The translations under genes were made by a program, and so were the position numbers. 17,802 nt of DNA from Candidatus Hydrogenedentes bacterium CG07_land_8_20_14_0_80_42_17 (GTDB taxonomy: Bacteria > UBA8481), in NCBI GenBank assembly GCA_002780065.1, contig PEWQ01000137.1, positions 3,151 to 20,952 on the forward strand, given 5' to 3'. Positions within the stretch are counted from its first letter, which is position 1. Each line of letters opens with the position of its first letter. Positions 1-7,554 of the stretch are shown in pieces. Under the pieces are notes generated by a model. The model had not been told where the DNA came from and did no database searches. It saw nothing but the letters and a program-made list of their open reading frames with translations.

Positions 1-88
1 TTCTCAGGCTGGCCAAAAAGTTGTATTTTGTCTTTTGTCTTTTGATTGCATGCATTACTCGACTGTGCAGCTCCAAGATTTGAATATC

Positions 89-117
89 TTTACAGATTCG
101 TTATTGCTCATTATTCT
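89..117 (+). promoter_or_regulatory. Putative promoter of the hemB-rib operon
   Basis: A sigma-70-like pair, TTTACA (89-94) and TATTCT (112-117), is separated by exactly 17 bases. The -10 box ends six bases before the preferred hemB ATG at 124, so transcription would start at or next to the start codon, and no Shine-Dalgarno sequence is visible there. Matches to consensus are 5/6 and 4/6. This is a consensus match by eye in an AT-rich stretch. Bases 1-88 hold nothing else I recognise apart from a short T-rich direct repeat (TTGTCTTTTGTCTTTTG). Confidence 0.35.
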
Positions 118-123
118 ATTCGT

Positions 124-1134
124 ATGAAAAATATTAGTCTTCGTCCGCGCCGGCTGAGAATGAGCCGGACGCTCAGAGAAATTACAGGTGAGACTCGGCT
201 TACTGCAGAAAATTTTGTTCTTCCGTATTTTGTGCGCACAGGCTCAAATTCTGAAGTGCCGATTAAATCGATGCCGGGGATTTCTCAGTTCACAGTTGAC
301 CGTTTGATTGCTGATATGGAAGAACCCGTCAAGAACGGTTTGAGAGCAGTATTACTTTTTGGACTTCCGGATAAAAAAAACAGTGAAGGAAGTTCTGCAT
401 GGGACAGTAGAGGACCGGTGCCAGCGGCTTTGCGCGCTATAAAAAAATATTATCCCGAAGTTGTTACTATGGCAGATGTCTGCATGTGCGAATATACCGA
501 TCATGGCCATTGCGGACCTCTGACAGAGACAAAGCTCGGCGAAATAACTGTTGATAATGACAAAGCTCTTCTTCTTCATGCGCGCATTGCTACTGCCTAT
601 GCTGAGGCTGGAGCGGATGTAGTCGCTCCGTCCGGAATGATGGACGGTGTGGTCGGAGCAATAAGAGAAAAATTGGATCAATCAGGATTTATTGATACGA
701 CTATAATGGCGTACAGCGCAAAGTACGCATCGAGTTTTTACGGACCTTTTAGAGACGCCGCTGAAAGTCCTCCAAAGTCAGGCGACCGAAAGACATATCA
801 AATGTCGCCGATGAATTCGAGAGAAGCTCTTCGCGAGGTCGAGCTTGATATTGAGGAAGGAGCCGACATTGTTATGGTCAAACCTGCTTTAGCATATCTT
901 GATATCATTCGAATGGTCAGAGATGAATTTATTCTTCCGGTTGCGGCTTACAATGTCTCAGGCGAATACAGCATGCTGAAGGCGGCAATAGAAAAAAACT
1001 GGCTTTCTTATGATGCGGTCGCCGAGACGTTATTGTCGATAAGAAGAGCCGGAGCGGATATAATTATTTCGTATTTTGCGCGCGAAATTTTCAAGGAGGA
1101 TTCTTTAATTGATGTTTACAGGCATAGTCGCTGA
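124..1134 (+). CDS. hemB: Delta-aminolevulinic acid dehydratase (porphobilinogen synthase)
   Basis: This cytosolic enzyme condenses two 5-aminolevulinate molecules into porphobilinogen, the second common step of tetrapyrrole (haem, corrinoid) synthesis. The 336-residue product has the family length. Visible signatures are the N-terminal RPRRLR segment, the zinc-binding cysteine cluster C120, C122 and C130 in VCMCEYTDHGHCG, the substrate lysine K200 in AYSAKYASSFYG, and the Schiff-base lysine K253 in MVKPALAYLD. The three cysteines indicate the zinc-dependent class. The frame stays open upstream to a TTG at 46, but those 26 residues do not resemble HemB, so ATG 124 is preferred. It heads the operon, and its last 23 bases overlap ribE. 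The unusual partner is the riboflavin operon rather than other hem genes. Confidence 0.95.
   Translation: MKNISLRPRRLRMSRTLREITGETRLTAENFVLPYFVRTGSNSEVPIKSMPGISQFTVDRLIADMEEPVKNGLRAVLLFGLPDKKNSEGSSAWDSRGPVPAALRAIKKYYPEVVTMADVCMCEYTDHGHCGPLTETKLGEITVDNDKALLLHARIATAYAEAGADVVAPSGMMDGVVGAIREKLDQSGFIDTTIMAYSAKYASSFYGPFRDAAESPPKSGDRKTYQMSPMNSREALREVELDIEEGADIVMVKPALAYLDIIRMVRDEFILPVAAYNVSGEYSMLKAAIEKNWLSYDAVAETLLSIRRAGADIIISYFAREIFKEDSLIDVYRHSR
1093..1099 (+). promoter_or_regulatory. Shine-Dalgarno of ribE, inside hemB
   Basis: AAGGAGG lies within the 3' end of hemB, 12 bases before ATG 1112 and 9 before an in-frame TTG at 1109. It is the strongest ribosome-binding site in the window and shows that ribE is initiated independently inside the hemB frame. 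Riboflavin synthases begin MFTGIV, which matches ATG 1112. Confidence 0.7.
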
Positions 1135-1714
1135 GACTGGAACCATATTAGAAAAGAAAAAAATTTCAGGAGGAATCCGTTTCAAACTCAGAGCTCCTAA
1201 AATTGCTCCTCAATTCTTTCTCGGAGATTCTGTTGCAATTGACGGATGCTGTCTGACAGTTGTATCTGTTGACAGAGAAGATTTAGAATTCGATCTTTCA
1301 CCGGAAACTCTTTCGAGAACAATTGCGGAAGGATATAAGGAAGGCGCAAAAGTAAATTTGGAATCATCGTTATGTGTCGGAGACAAAATGGGTGGACACT
1401 TTGTGACTGGTCACGTAGATACTGTGGCTCGTGTTCTTGGAATGAAATATGAAGGAGATTTTGCCACGCTGTCACTTGAACTGAAATCAGATGCTAAAGG
1501 CCTTGTAGCTGAAAAAGGTTCAATAGCCGTCAATGGAGTATCGCTCACGGTAGCATCGTGGAATCGAAATTCCGGCGGCGGAGTTGTAGATATTGCATTG
1601 ATACCGGCAACTCTTGAACGAACGAATTTAGGATTACTCGGAAATGATTCTATAGTGAATATAGAATACGATTTGATTGCTCGGTATCTTGCTGAATTAA
1701 ACCGAAAGGATTGA
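1112..1714 (+). CDS. ribE: Riboflavin synthase, alpha chain
   Basis: The enzyme dismutates two 6,7-dimethyl-8-ribityllumazine molecules into riboflavin plus the pyrimidine substrate, the last step of riboflavin synthesis. The 200-residue length is typical. The protein is a tandem of two lumazine-binding domains. The first opens with [10 protein letters not shown] at residues 1-10 and contains DGCCLTVV (residues 44-51). The second starts around [10 protein letters not shown] (94-103) and contains [10 protein letters not shown], the duplicate of that strand. The start was set at ATG 1112 because the family begins MFTGIV; a TTG one codon earlier is possible. The gene overlaps hemB by 23 bases and ends 5 bases before ribBA. 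The symbol ribE is used here for riboflavin synthase; some nomenclatures call it ribC. Confidence 0.95.
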   Translation: MFTGIVAETGTILEKKKISGGIRFKLRAPKIAPQFFLGDSVAIDGCCLTVVSVDREDLEFDLSPETLSRTIAEGYKEGAKVNLESSLCVGDKMGGHFVTGHVDTVARVLGMKYEGDFATLSLELKSDAKGLVAEKGSIAVNGVSLTVASWNRNSGGGVVDIALIPATLERTNLGLLGNDSIVNIEYDLIARYLAELNRKD

Positions 1715-1719
1715 AAAAA

Positions 1720-2967
1720 ATGGTTCACAAAAATTCTAAATCATCGCATTTGTGTAATGTGATTGAAGCGATAGAAGAACTGCGGCAAGGAAAGATGCTT
1801 ATCGTAGTTGATGACGAGGATCGGGAAAACGAAGGCGATCTGATAATTGCAGGCGAAAAGGTTACTGAATCAGCAATTAATTTTATGGCAAAAAACGGGC
1901 GCGGTTTGATATGCGTTCCTATGGCGGAAGAGATTGCAAAAAAGTTGGAATTAGTTCCTATGGTGAACGAAGGAACGGATCCGCTCGGAACGGCATTTAC
2001 AATCTCGGTCGACGCGGCTCAGGAAACAACAACCGGAATTTCTGTTGCGGACAGGACAAAGACAATTCGAGCTCTTTCAAATCCTGATTCGAAGCCTCAG
2101 GATTTTGTGAGACCGGGCCATATCTTTCCTTTGATTGCAAAGAAAGGCGGAGTCTTGCGCCGCGCAGGCCATACCGAAGCATCTGTTGATTTAGCCGTAC
2201 TCGCAGGATTGCGGCCGATTGGAGTAATATGTGAAATTCTCAATGACGACGGAACAATGGCAAGGATGCCCGACCTTGAAAAATTTTCCAAACTTTATGA
2301 TTTAAAAATTCTTACAATTCAGGATTTAATTGCATATCTCCGCCGAACCAAAGAACTTGTCTCTAAAATTTCGGAGATTCGGTTGCCGACAAGATACGGC
2401 GAATTCAAGATGACAGCTTATGAAGAAATTCTTACCGGAGAAATTCACCTCGCATTGGTTCACGGCGAATTGAAAATTTCGGAACCTGTGCTGGTTAGAG
2501 TTCATTCTGAATGTTTGACAGGAGACATATTTCATTCATCGAGATGTGATTGCGGTGAACAGCTCGAGTCCTCGATGCGGCTCATTGTTAAAGAGGGTTC
2601 AGGAGTAATACTCTACATGCGTCAGGAGGGCCGAGGAATCGGCTTAAAAAATAAGCTGAAGGCATACGAACTCCAAGAGAAGGGTTTAGATACGGTTGAA
2701 GCAAATCAGGAGCTCGGCTTTGCGCCCGATCTACGCGATTACGGAATTGGGGCGCAGATACTCGTAAAACTCGGTCTGACGCGAATTAAGCTAATTACGA
2801 ATAATCCTCGAAAAATTATAGGACTCTCTGCTTATGGTTTAACTGTAGCTGAACGGATTGATATCGGACAATTTGTAAAAAAAGAGAATCAGCGTTATCT
2901 GGAAACTAAACGTGATAAGCTCGGGCATCTGATCGAAATTATGGCAGAGAAGAAAGAGCGAAAATGA
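1720..2967 (+). CDS. ribBA: Bifunctional 3,4-dihydroxy-2-butanone 4-phosphate synthase / GTP cyclohydrolase II
   Basis: It supplies both precursors of riboflavin: the four-carbon unit from ribulose 5-phosphate and the pyrimidine from GTP. The N-terminal RibB half (about residues 1-205) carries the acidic metal/active-site loop [11 protein letters not shown] (31-41) and [16 protein letters not shown] (148-163). The C-terminal RibA half (about 206-415) has the zinc cysteines C265, C276 and C278 in [20 protein letters not shown], the GTP-binding loop [12 protein letters not shown] (301-312), and [12 protein letters not shown]. Both halves keep their signature residues, so both activities are expected. 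ATG 1720 has GAAAGGA (1704-1710) nine bases upstream; the in-frame TTG at 1711 directly abuts that site and is less likely. The last codon overlaps the ribH start as ATGA. Confidence 0.95.
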   Translation: MVHKNSKSSHLCNVIEAIEELRQGKMLIVVDDEDRENEGDLIIAGEKVTESAINFMAKNGRGLICVPMAEEIAKKLELVPMVNEGTDPLGTAFTISVDAAQETTTGISVADRTKTIRALSNPDSKPQDFVRPGHIFPLIAKKGGVLRRAGHTEASVDLAVLAGLRPIGVICEILNDDGTMARMPDLEKFSKLYDLKILTIQDLIAYLRRTKELVSKISEIRLPTRYGEFKMTAYEEILTGEIHLALVHGELKISEPVLVRVHSECLTGDIFHSSRCDCGEQLESSMRLIVKEGSGVILYMRQEGRGIGLKNKLKAYELQEKGLDTVEANQELGFAPDLRDYGIGAQILVKLGLTRIKLITNNPRKIIGLSAYGLTVAERIDIGQFVKKENQRYLETKRDKLGHLIEIMAEKKERK

Positions 2968-3449
2968 AGGACCTAAAGATAGAATTGGGAACGATAATGT
3001 GTTCGGAACGGCTTCCTCGAGTTGCTGTCGTTGTCTCCAAGACAAATGAGTTTGTGACGGCAAAACTGCTTGAGGGTGCTTTGAGCGAACTGCACGATAT
3101 AGGAGAAGTGACTGTAATTGAAGTAGCAGGCGCGTTTGAAATTACAGCCGCGTCAGCTATTGCGTTCGAGCGCGGATTCGATGGAGTAGTTGCTCTAGGA
3201 GCAGTGATTCGCGGCGATACTCCTCATTTCGATTATATCTGTCAGGCAGTGACAATCGGATTGACTGAGCTTTCGGCAAAGGGAAAAATAATTACATTCG
3301 GTATATTGACGGCCGACAATGTCGGACAGGCAATTGAACGAGCGGGCGGGGCTATGGGAAATAAAGGCGCTGAAGCCGCTAAGGCGCTTCTGCAGTTGAT
3401 AAGCGCAAAGCAAAGATTGGAAATGAGAATGAAACATGATGCGGCATGA
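2964..3449 (+). CDS. ribH: 6,7-Dimethyl-8-ribityllumazine synthase (lumazine synthase)
   Basis: It condenses the dihydroxybutanone phosphate made by RibB with the ribitylaminopyrimidine to give the lumazine substrate of RibE, usually as an icosahedral or pentameric shell. The 161-residue product has the family core: GAFEI (56-60), the phosphate-loop motif [14 protein letters not shown] (79-92) with catalytic H88, GILTADN (113-119), and ERAGG with R126. Several active-site positions are atypical by alignment with the B. subtilis enzyme from memory: the aromatic residue that stacks on the pyrimidine (Phe22 there) is T27, the proline before GAFEI is Ala, the proline after it is Thr, and a lysine near the C-terminus (131 there) is A130. 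It overlaps ribBA by 4 bases and nusB by 14. Identity as RibH is firm; the substitutions may alter kinetics. Confidence 0.92.
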   Translation: MKDLKIELGTIMCSERLPRVAVVVSKTNEFVTAKLLEGALSELHDIGEVTVIEVAGAFEITAASAIAFERGFDGVVALGAVIRGDTPHFDYICQAVTIGLTELSAKGKIITFGILTADNVGQAIERAGGAMGNKGAEAAKALLQLISAKQRLEMRMKHDAA

Positions 3450-3972
3450 AGCGCGCAGGATAGCGTTTTCACTAATCTTTTCTTCTTTTTATCTCGAAGA
3501 TGAATTTGTTAGTAGTGTAGATGACCAGATAGAACTTTTCTATTCGATATTCGGAAACAGGAAAGATAAAGAGACTCAACTTGGCTTTGTGCTGCCCTTT
3601 TCGGAGCAAAGAAACAATAAATCTCAAATACAAAAATATGTTAAGCATCTTGTTGCCGGCGTGATTGCTGAGCGAAAAATGCTTGATGAAAAGATCGAGA
3701 ATGCCGGAGCGAACTGGTCGTTGATTAGGATAGGAAGAATAGAACGTGCTATACTCCGGATGGCGATATTTGAGTTTACGCATCCTGAAGAAGACGGAGT
3801 GATTTTGCCTATTGAGATTGTGATTGACGAAGCTGTTGAATTGGCGAAGATTTATGGAGGAGAGGAAAGTCCTAAATTCGTCAATGGAGTTCTGGATGCT
3901 ATTTACCAGAAGAACATGAGTGAAGTTGTATTGGAAGATAAAGATAAGAAAAATCCGGGTGGCTGTGCATGA
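3436..3972 (+). CDS. nusB: Transcription antitermination protein NusB
   Basis: NusB binds NusE (S10) and the boxA RNA in rRNA leaders to keep polymerase elongating. The N-terminus [16 protein letters not shown] matches the first helix with its basic residues. The C-terminal half has the family signature: RIERAILRMAIFEF, then EIVIDEAVELAKIYGGEES and PKFVNGVLDAIY. At 178 residues it is longer than E. coli NusB (139), because of a divergent middle region (about residues 25-75) and a charged tail after the last helix. Two adjacent ATGs (3436, 3439) can start it, and both overlap the end of ribH. Placement of nusB directly after ribH is a widespread bacterial arrangement and supports the call. Confidence 0.93.
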   Translation: MMRHEARRIAFSLIFSSFYLEDEFVSSVDDQIELFYSIFGNRKDKETQLGFVLPFSEQRNNKSQIQKYVKHLVAGVIAERKMLDEKIENAGANWSLIRIGRIERAILRMAIFEFTHPEEDGVILPIEIVIDEAVELAKIYGGEESPKFVNGVLDAIYQKNMSEVVLEDKDKKNPGGCA

Positions 3973-5984
3973 AAAATAAATTGTCGATAGCGCATTGGAT
4001 TGGAATAACAGCGCTTCTTGCTCTGCTTGTTGCCGGCGGTTTTGTCGTAAAATGGATTTTAACAAATCAAAATAATCTTCAGTCTGGAAATTCTAAGAGC
4101 GGAGTTTCAGAACAATTAACAAAAATAATTTCACCGAATCTTTTAAATATGATTGGGGGCAAGTCGGGAAACGAACCTAGAGAACCGCATAGCGATGCAA
4201 TTGAATCTCTGCTTGCAGGTTCTGAAGAGATTCCTTTGCCTTCTGAAGAAAAGCTTTCAGGACTGTCTGTTCAAACCAGAGAAACATTGCGTTTGAGATA
4301 CAATTTAGGACTTTTAAAGTTTCATCAAAACGATACTCCTTCTGCTATTTCGGCTTTCAAGTCCGTGTTAGATATCGATCCGCAAGGTGCTTATGGAATC
4401 AGAGCGTTCATGCAGATCGGAATAATTTATTCGATGAGTGGAAATTATTCGCTTGCTGAAACTTATTTCAGAAAAGTTGAGGCATTGGATCCTACGAATC
4501 CTTTGGCTGAGCATCATCTCGGAATGTCGATCTATAAAATGGGAAGAATCCAAGAAGCGATTCAGCACCTTGCAAAAGCCGCTACGCTCGATGGCGCCAA
4601 CGTCGGCATTTTGCAGAATTTAGGAAATGCTTATCTCTCTTCAAAAAACTTTGAATCAGCGAAAAAGACATTTCTTCAGGCTTTGGAGATCGATCCGAAC
4701 AATTTTGAGATAAGGTTTAATCTTGGTCTTTGCTACTACAGGATGAATGATCTAGCTTCTGCGGAGGAGCAGTTCGATAAAGCAAGAGCAGGTTTAAGCG
4801 GCGACAATAAAGCCCGTGCAACTGCTTTCCTAGGGATTACAAGATACAACAGAGGATTCTTTGGTGCGGCGGCAAGCGCATTCAAAGAAGCGGCTGAACT
4901 TAGTTCGAGTAATATGGACTACAGGTTCAATGAAGGTGTGGCTCTAGCAAAATCAGGAATGCCGCAGGATGCGGCCATTGCATTTCGCCGAGCGCTCGAA
5001 ATTTCTCCGCGCGATGCGGCGGCATGGTTTGGATTGGGTAGTGCTTATTACATGAACGGTCAGAAGCGAGAATCATTCGATGCATACAATAAAGGTTTAG
5101 AGATCGATACATCTGCTTCTGCTCCCCTTTTCACTACAGGATTTATTTTGATGGAATCCGGAAAAGTGCCTGAGGCTGCTGAACGTTTTAGAAAAGTTGT
5201 GGAACTTGGCGGACAGGACGCGCTTCGCGCTCACGTCAATCTTGGACTTTGCTACGAAGCAATGGGAAGGCTGGAAGATGCCGCAAAAGAATATCGAGCA
5301 GGCGATCCTAAAGACCCCAGAACTTTTTACAATCTAGGACTTATTTTGAGAAAACTTGGAGATAAAAAAGGCGCTGTTGAAGCATTTCTAAAGGCAACGG
5401 AATTGAAGCCGACTGATGCGCGATATGCAGCGGCTCTTGGGGACGCATATTTTGAGGCTGATATGCTTTCCGCTTCTGTCGGCGCTTATGACGCGGCGTT
5501 AAAAAATGGCGGAGATGATTTTGAAATTCTGATAAGGATTGCTCAGCTAGAAGCGAGATTGGAAAAAAATGATCTCGCTCAAGAATTTTCCCAAAGAGCT
5601 ATCAGCACCGCTTTGAACGGCTCTCAGAAGGCCAGAGCATATCTTGTTCAAGGCCTCATTCTGGATCGAAAAGGCGATTTAGATGCGACGCTGAAGGCAT
5701 TCAGGCAGGCAGTTGCGTCCGACCCGAGAAATGCAGATGCATACTATAACCTCGGAGTTGTTGAGGCGAGACTGCGTTCTTATGATTCCGCAGTTGATGC
5801 TTTGAGGGTTGCAATACGATTAAATCCGAATCATGCCGGCGCACACACTCAACTCGGAAATATCTTTGCCGCGAGAGGACTGCGCGAAGAAGCGATACGT
5901 GAATACGAAACAGCGGTAAGAATAGATTCGAGTGCGGTCGAGGCTACTTTTAATTTGAAAGAACTTGCATCCGCTCCAAGATGA
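3969..5984 (+). CDS. Membrane-anchored protein with about 16 TPR repeats
   Basis: The 671-residue product has a short basic N-terminus and one hydrophobic segment (about residues 12-31), then a low-complexity linker to about residue 100. From about 106 to 656 it is a nearly continuous array of 34-residue tetratricopeptide repeats. I count about 16, recognisable by recurring G-x2-Y/A, A-x3-F/Y and (I/L)-x-P positions, for example FNLGLCYYRMNDLASAEEQF and YYNLGVVEARLRSYDSAVDA; the tenth is shortened. No enzymatic domain is present. The hydrophobic segment is probably an uncleaved anchor that places the superhelix in the periplasm, though a signal peptide cannot be excluded. It overlaps nusB by ATGA, so it belongs to the operon. 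TPR arrays are scaffolds for protein complexes; the partner is not evident from the sequence. Confidence 0.85.
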   Translation: MKNKLSIAHWIGITALLALLVAGGFVVKWILTNQNNLQSGNSKSGVSEQLTKIISPNLLNMIGGKSGNEPREPHSDAIESLLAGSEEIPLPSEEKLSGLSVQTRETLRLRYNLGLLKFHQNDTPSAISAFKSVLDIDPQGAYGIRAFMQIGIIYSMSGNYSLAETYFRKVEALDPTNPLAEHHLGMSIYKMGRIQEAIQHLAKAATLDGANVGILQNLGNAYLSSKNFESAKKTFLQALEIDPNNFEIRFNLGLCYYRMNDLASAEEQFDKARAGLSGDNKARATAFLGITRYNRGFFGAAASAFKEAAELSSSNMDYRFNEGVALAKSGMPQDAAIAFRRALEISPRDAAAWFGLGSAYYMNGQKRESFDAYNKGLEIDTSASAPLFTTGFILMESGKVPEAAERFRKVVELGGQDALRAHVNLGLCYEAMGRLEDAAKEYRAGDPKDPRTFYNLGLILRKLGDKKGAVEAFLKATELKPTDARYAAALGDAYFEADMLSASVGAYDAALKNGGDDFEILIRIAQLEARLEKNDLAQEFSQRAISTALNGSQKARAYLVQGLILDRKGDLDATLKAFRQAVASDPRNADAYYNLGVVEARLRSYDSAVDALRVAIRLNPNHAGAHTQLGNIFAARGLREEAIREYETAVRIDSSAVEATFNLKELASAPR

Positions 5985-6000
5985 AAATGTGTATTAATGC

Positions 6001-6095
6001 TGTCATTGCCAGCACCGAAGGTGCAAAGCAATCTGTGATGTTTAAGAGATTGCTCCGCCGCTATGACAAAAAGAATTACGCTTCTCGCAATGACA
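6001..6095 (+). repeat. Dispersed palindromic intergenic repeat (REP/MITE-like)
   Basis: Nested inverted repeats fill most of the gap between the TPR gene and the deacetylase gene. The outer arms are TGTCATTGCCAG (6001-6012) and CTCGCAATGACA (6084-6095), complementary with one mismatch. Inner arms AGCAATCT (6027-6034) and AGATTGCT (6047-6054) are perfectly complementary. A third small hairpin GCACC-GAA-GGTGC sits at 6012-6024, and a partial extra copy of the outer arm (ATGACA, 6063-6068) lies inside. From memory, this TGTCATTGC...GCAATGACA type of element is common between genes in many uncultured bacterial genomes. It has no coding capacity, and only one copy is visible here. Confidence 0.7.
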
Positions 6096-6114
6096 TTGAG
6101 CTTTTGGTTACCAA

Positions 6115-6804
6115 ATGAATTATAAATTTATCTCCTATATTGCAATTTTTTGTTTAACTTTGATTTTTGTAAATTCGATTTCAGCAACTCCGAGAGATGT
6201 CAGAGTTATTTGGGCAGGATCTGCGTCTTCGAACAAGATTGCGATTACTTTCGATGACGGGCCTACTCCGTCAAATGACGATATGATTCTGGATGTTCTG
6301 AAAGATGCGGGAGCGCGCGCAACATTTTTTGAGGTTGGTCAGCGCGTCAAAAATTCCGGAGCGGAAGGAAGACGAGTTTTGAAGCGCATGCTCGATGAAG
6401 GACATGAGATCGGCAATCATAGCTATTCACATTTAAATGCCGCGCATCTTTCCAATTCAGCTTTACAACAAGATGTTGAGTTGACTCAGCGCATAATCGA
6501 ATCAGCTTGCGGCTATAGACCGATTCTCTATCGACCTCCGGGCGGCGGCATTGATTTTCCTGCTGTGCGTTCTTTAGCTTCGACTGATATTCAAACAGTA
6601 GTGATGTGGTCAATCGATCCGATGGATTGGCAAAGGCCGGGAAGAAAAAAAATTTGGAAGTACATAGCAGACAATCTTTCACCCGGCGCCATAATACTTT
6701 TGCATGACACGCATATCGATACAATTAAGGCTCTTCCTCTTCTGATTGACCTTATTCAGGCTCGAGGATATGAAATAGTGACAGTATCTGAACTATTGAG
6801 ATAA
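6115..6804 (+). CDS. Secreted polysaccharide deacetylase (NodB homology domain)
   Basis: Predicted to remove N-acetyl (or O-acetyl) groups from a polysaccharide such as peptidoglycan, chitin-like material or a surface glycan, using a divalent metal. The N-terminal hydrophobic stretch (about residues 4-24, ending SISA) looks like a signal peptide. All five NodB motifs are present: TFDDGP (45-50) with D47 as base and D48 as metal ligand, HSYSH (102-106) giving the two metal-binding histidines, RPPGG (140-144), the WSIDPMDW block (165-172), and LLHD (196-199) with H198. The domain occupies nearly the whole 229-residue protein, with no carbohydrate-binding module. No good ribosome-binding site precedes the ATG. 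The upstream gap is mostly the palindromic repeat, so its promoter would lie in or beside that element. The substrate cannot be inferred. Confidence 0.88.
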   Translation: MNYKFISYIAIFCLTLIFVNSISATPRDVRVIWAGSASSNKIAITFDDGPTPSNDDMILDVLKDAGARATFFEVGQRVKNSGAEGRRVLKRMLDEGHEIGNHSYSHLNAAHLSNSALQQDVELTQRIIESACGYRPILYRPPGGGIDFPAVRSLASTDIQTVVMWSIDPMDWQRPGRKKIWKYIADNLSPGAIILLHDTHIDTIKALPLLIDLIQARGYEIVTVSELLR

Positions 6805-6924
6805 TTGAAATTAACTCTTGTGTGAATAAAAACACCAAGTTCGCTATTGAATTTGCAAAATAATACGAGCATAATTAAATTAAATTAGTGTGAAATATTA
6901 ATGATTGTAAGGGTGGGGAAAATT

Positions 6925-7422
6925 ATGAGGGAACAAGAGTTGCCTTCGAACGAAAAAAGTAAAAAGATATTGCTTGTCGAAGATGATGACGACATGCGCG
7001 ATATACTTGGTTTTTGGCTCGAGGGTGAAGGCTACGAAGTAATATCGGCGTCAAACGGTTGGGAGGCAATTCATACCGCAAGAGACGTCAGACCTGATGC
7101 GATGATATTGGATCTTCTAATGCCGATTGTTGATGGATTTCAGGCATGCAGATATGTTCGACACGATCCTGAGTTAAGATATCTTCCAGTCATAATGTTT
7201 TCGGCAGTCTTTATTGATGCTGAGGAGCGGCAGATGGGCTTGGATGTAGGAGCTGATGAATTTATTGCAAAGACGAGTGGATTTAACACATTACTGGCCA
7301 GTCTGGATGAGGTGTTAAAGAAAGCAGATAAACTCGAACGACCTGAAGTTGATGAAAAGATGGCATCGTTAGTGCGTGCTGAAATCGAATCGCAGGCAGA
7401 GTTCTTATCAAGGAAACATTAG
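6925..7422 (+). CDS. Stand-alone response regulator receiver protein
   Basis: A CheY-like receiver domain fills residues about 13-135 of a 165-residue product. The acidic pocket is E19-D20-D21-D22, the phosphoacceptor is D63 in ILDLLMP, the switch Ser is S93 in MFSA, and the conserved lysine is K116 in FIAK, followed by Thr instead of the usual Pro. After the receiver is only a charged 30-residue tail with no DNA-binding or enzymatic domain, so it probably acts through protein contacts. ATG 6925 is preferred because a G-rich stretch (GGGTGGGG, about 6911-6918) precedes it; ATG 6901, eight codons earlier, has none. No histidine kinase is nearby. It lies upstream of the phosphate-transport pair, but a 132-base gap argues against firm linkage. 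Confidence 0.85.
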   Translation: MREQELPSNEKSKKILLVEDDDDMRDILGFWLEGEGYEVISASNGWEAIHTARDVRPDAMILDLLMPIVDGFQACRYVRHDPELRYLPVIMFSAVFIDAEERQMGLDVGADEFIAKTSGFNTLLASLDEVLKKADKLERPEVDEKMASLVRAEIESQAEFLSRKH

Positions 7423-7554
7423 AAAAGGCGATAGGCTTATATCGTCATTTGCAAATATCTTAAAATTTTTTCTCTTGTAATGCTTGAAAAATAAAATAGT
7501 ATTTCCTCCGTTTGTTTAAAAAAATTCCAACAAAATTACAAGGGGTCATAAAAT

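Noticed and set aside
46-123. Upstream extension of hemB from a TTG at 46
   Set aside because: The extra 26 residues do not resemble HemB, there is no ribosome-binding site, and a promoter-like pair lies inside this stretch; the family N-terminus starts at 124.
3472-4065. 197-codon open frame on the minus strand opposite nusB and the TPR start
   Set aside because: It is antisense to two well-supported genes, and its translation shows no domain or motif; it is a shadow frame.
6817-6839. Hairpin CTTG-TGT / ACA-C-CAAG after the deacetylase gene as a terminator
   Set aside because: Only seven weak pairs with a bulge and no following T-run; not distinguishable from chance in AT-rich DNA.
7427-7471. 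Hairpin GGCGATA / TATCGTC followed by a T6 run as terminator of the receiver gene
   Set aside because: The T-run (7466-7471) is about 20 bases beyond a 7-bp stem that includes a G-U pair, too far for an intrinsic terminator.
7423-7554. Pho box or riboswitch before the DUF47-PiT operon
   Set aside because: I looked for spaced direct repeats of the PhoB type and for conserved riboswitch-like stems and saw none that were convincing.
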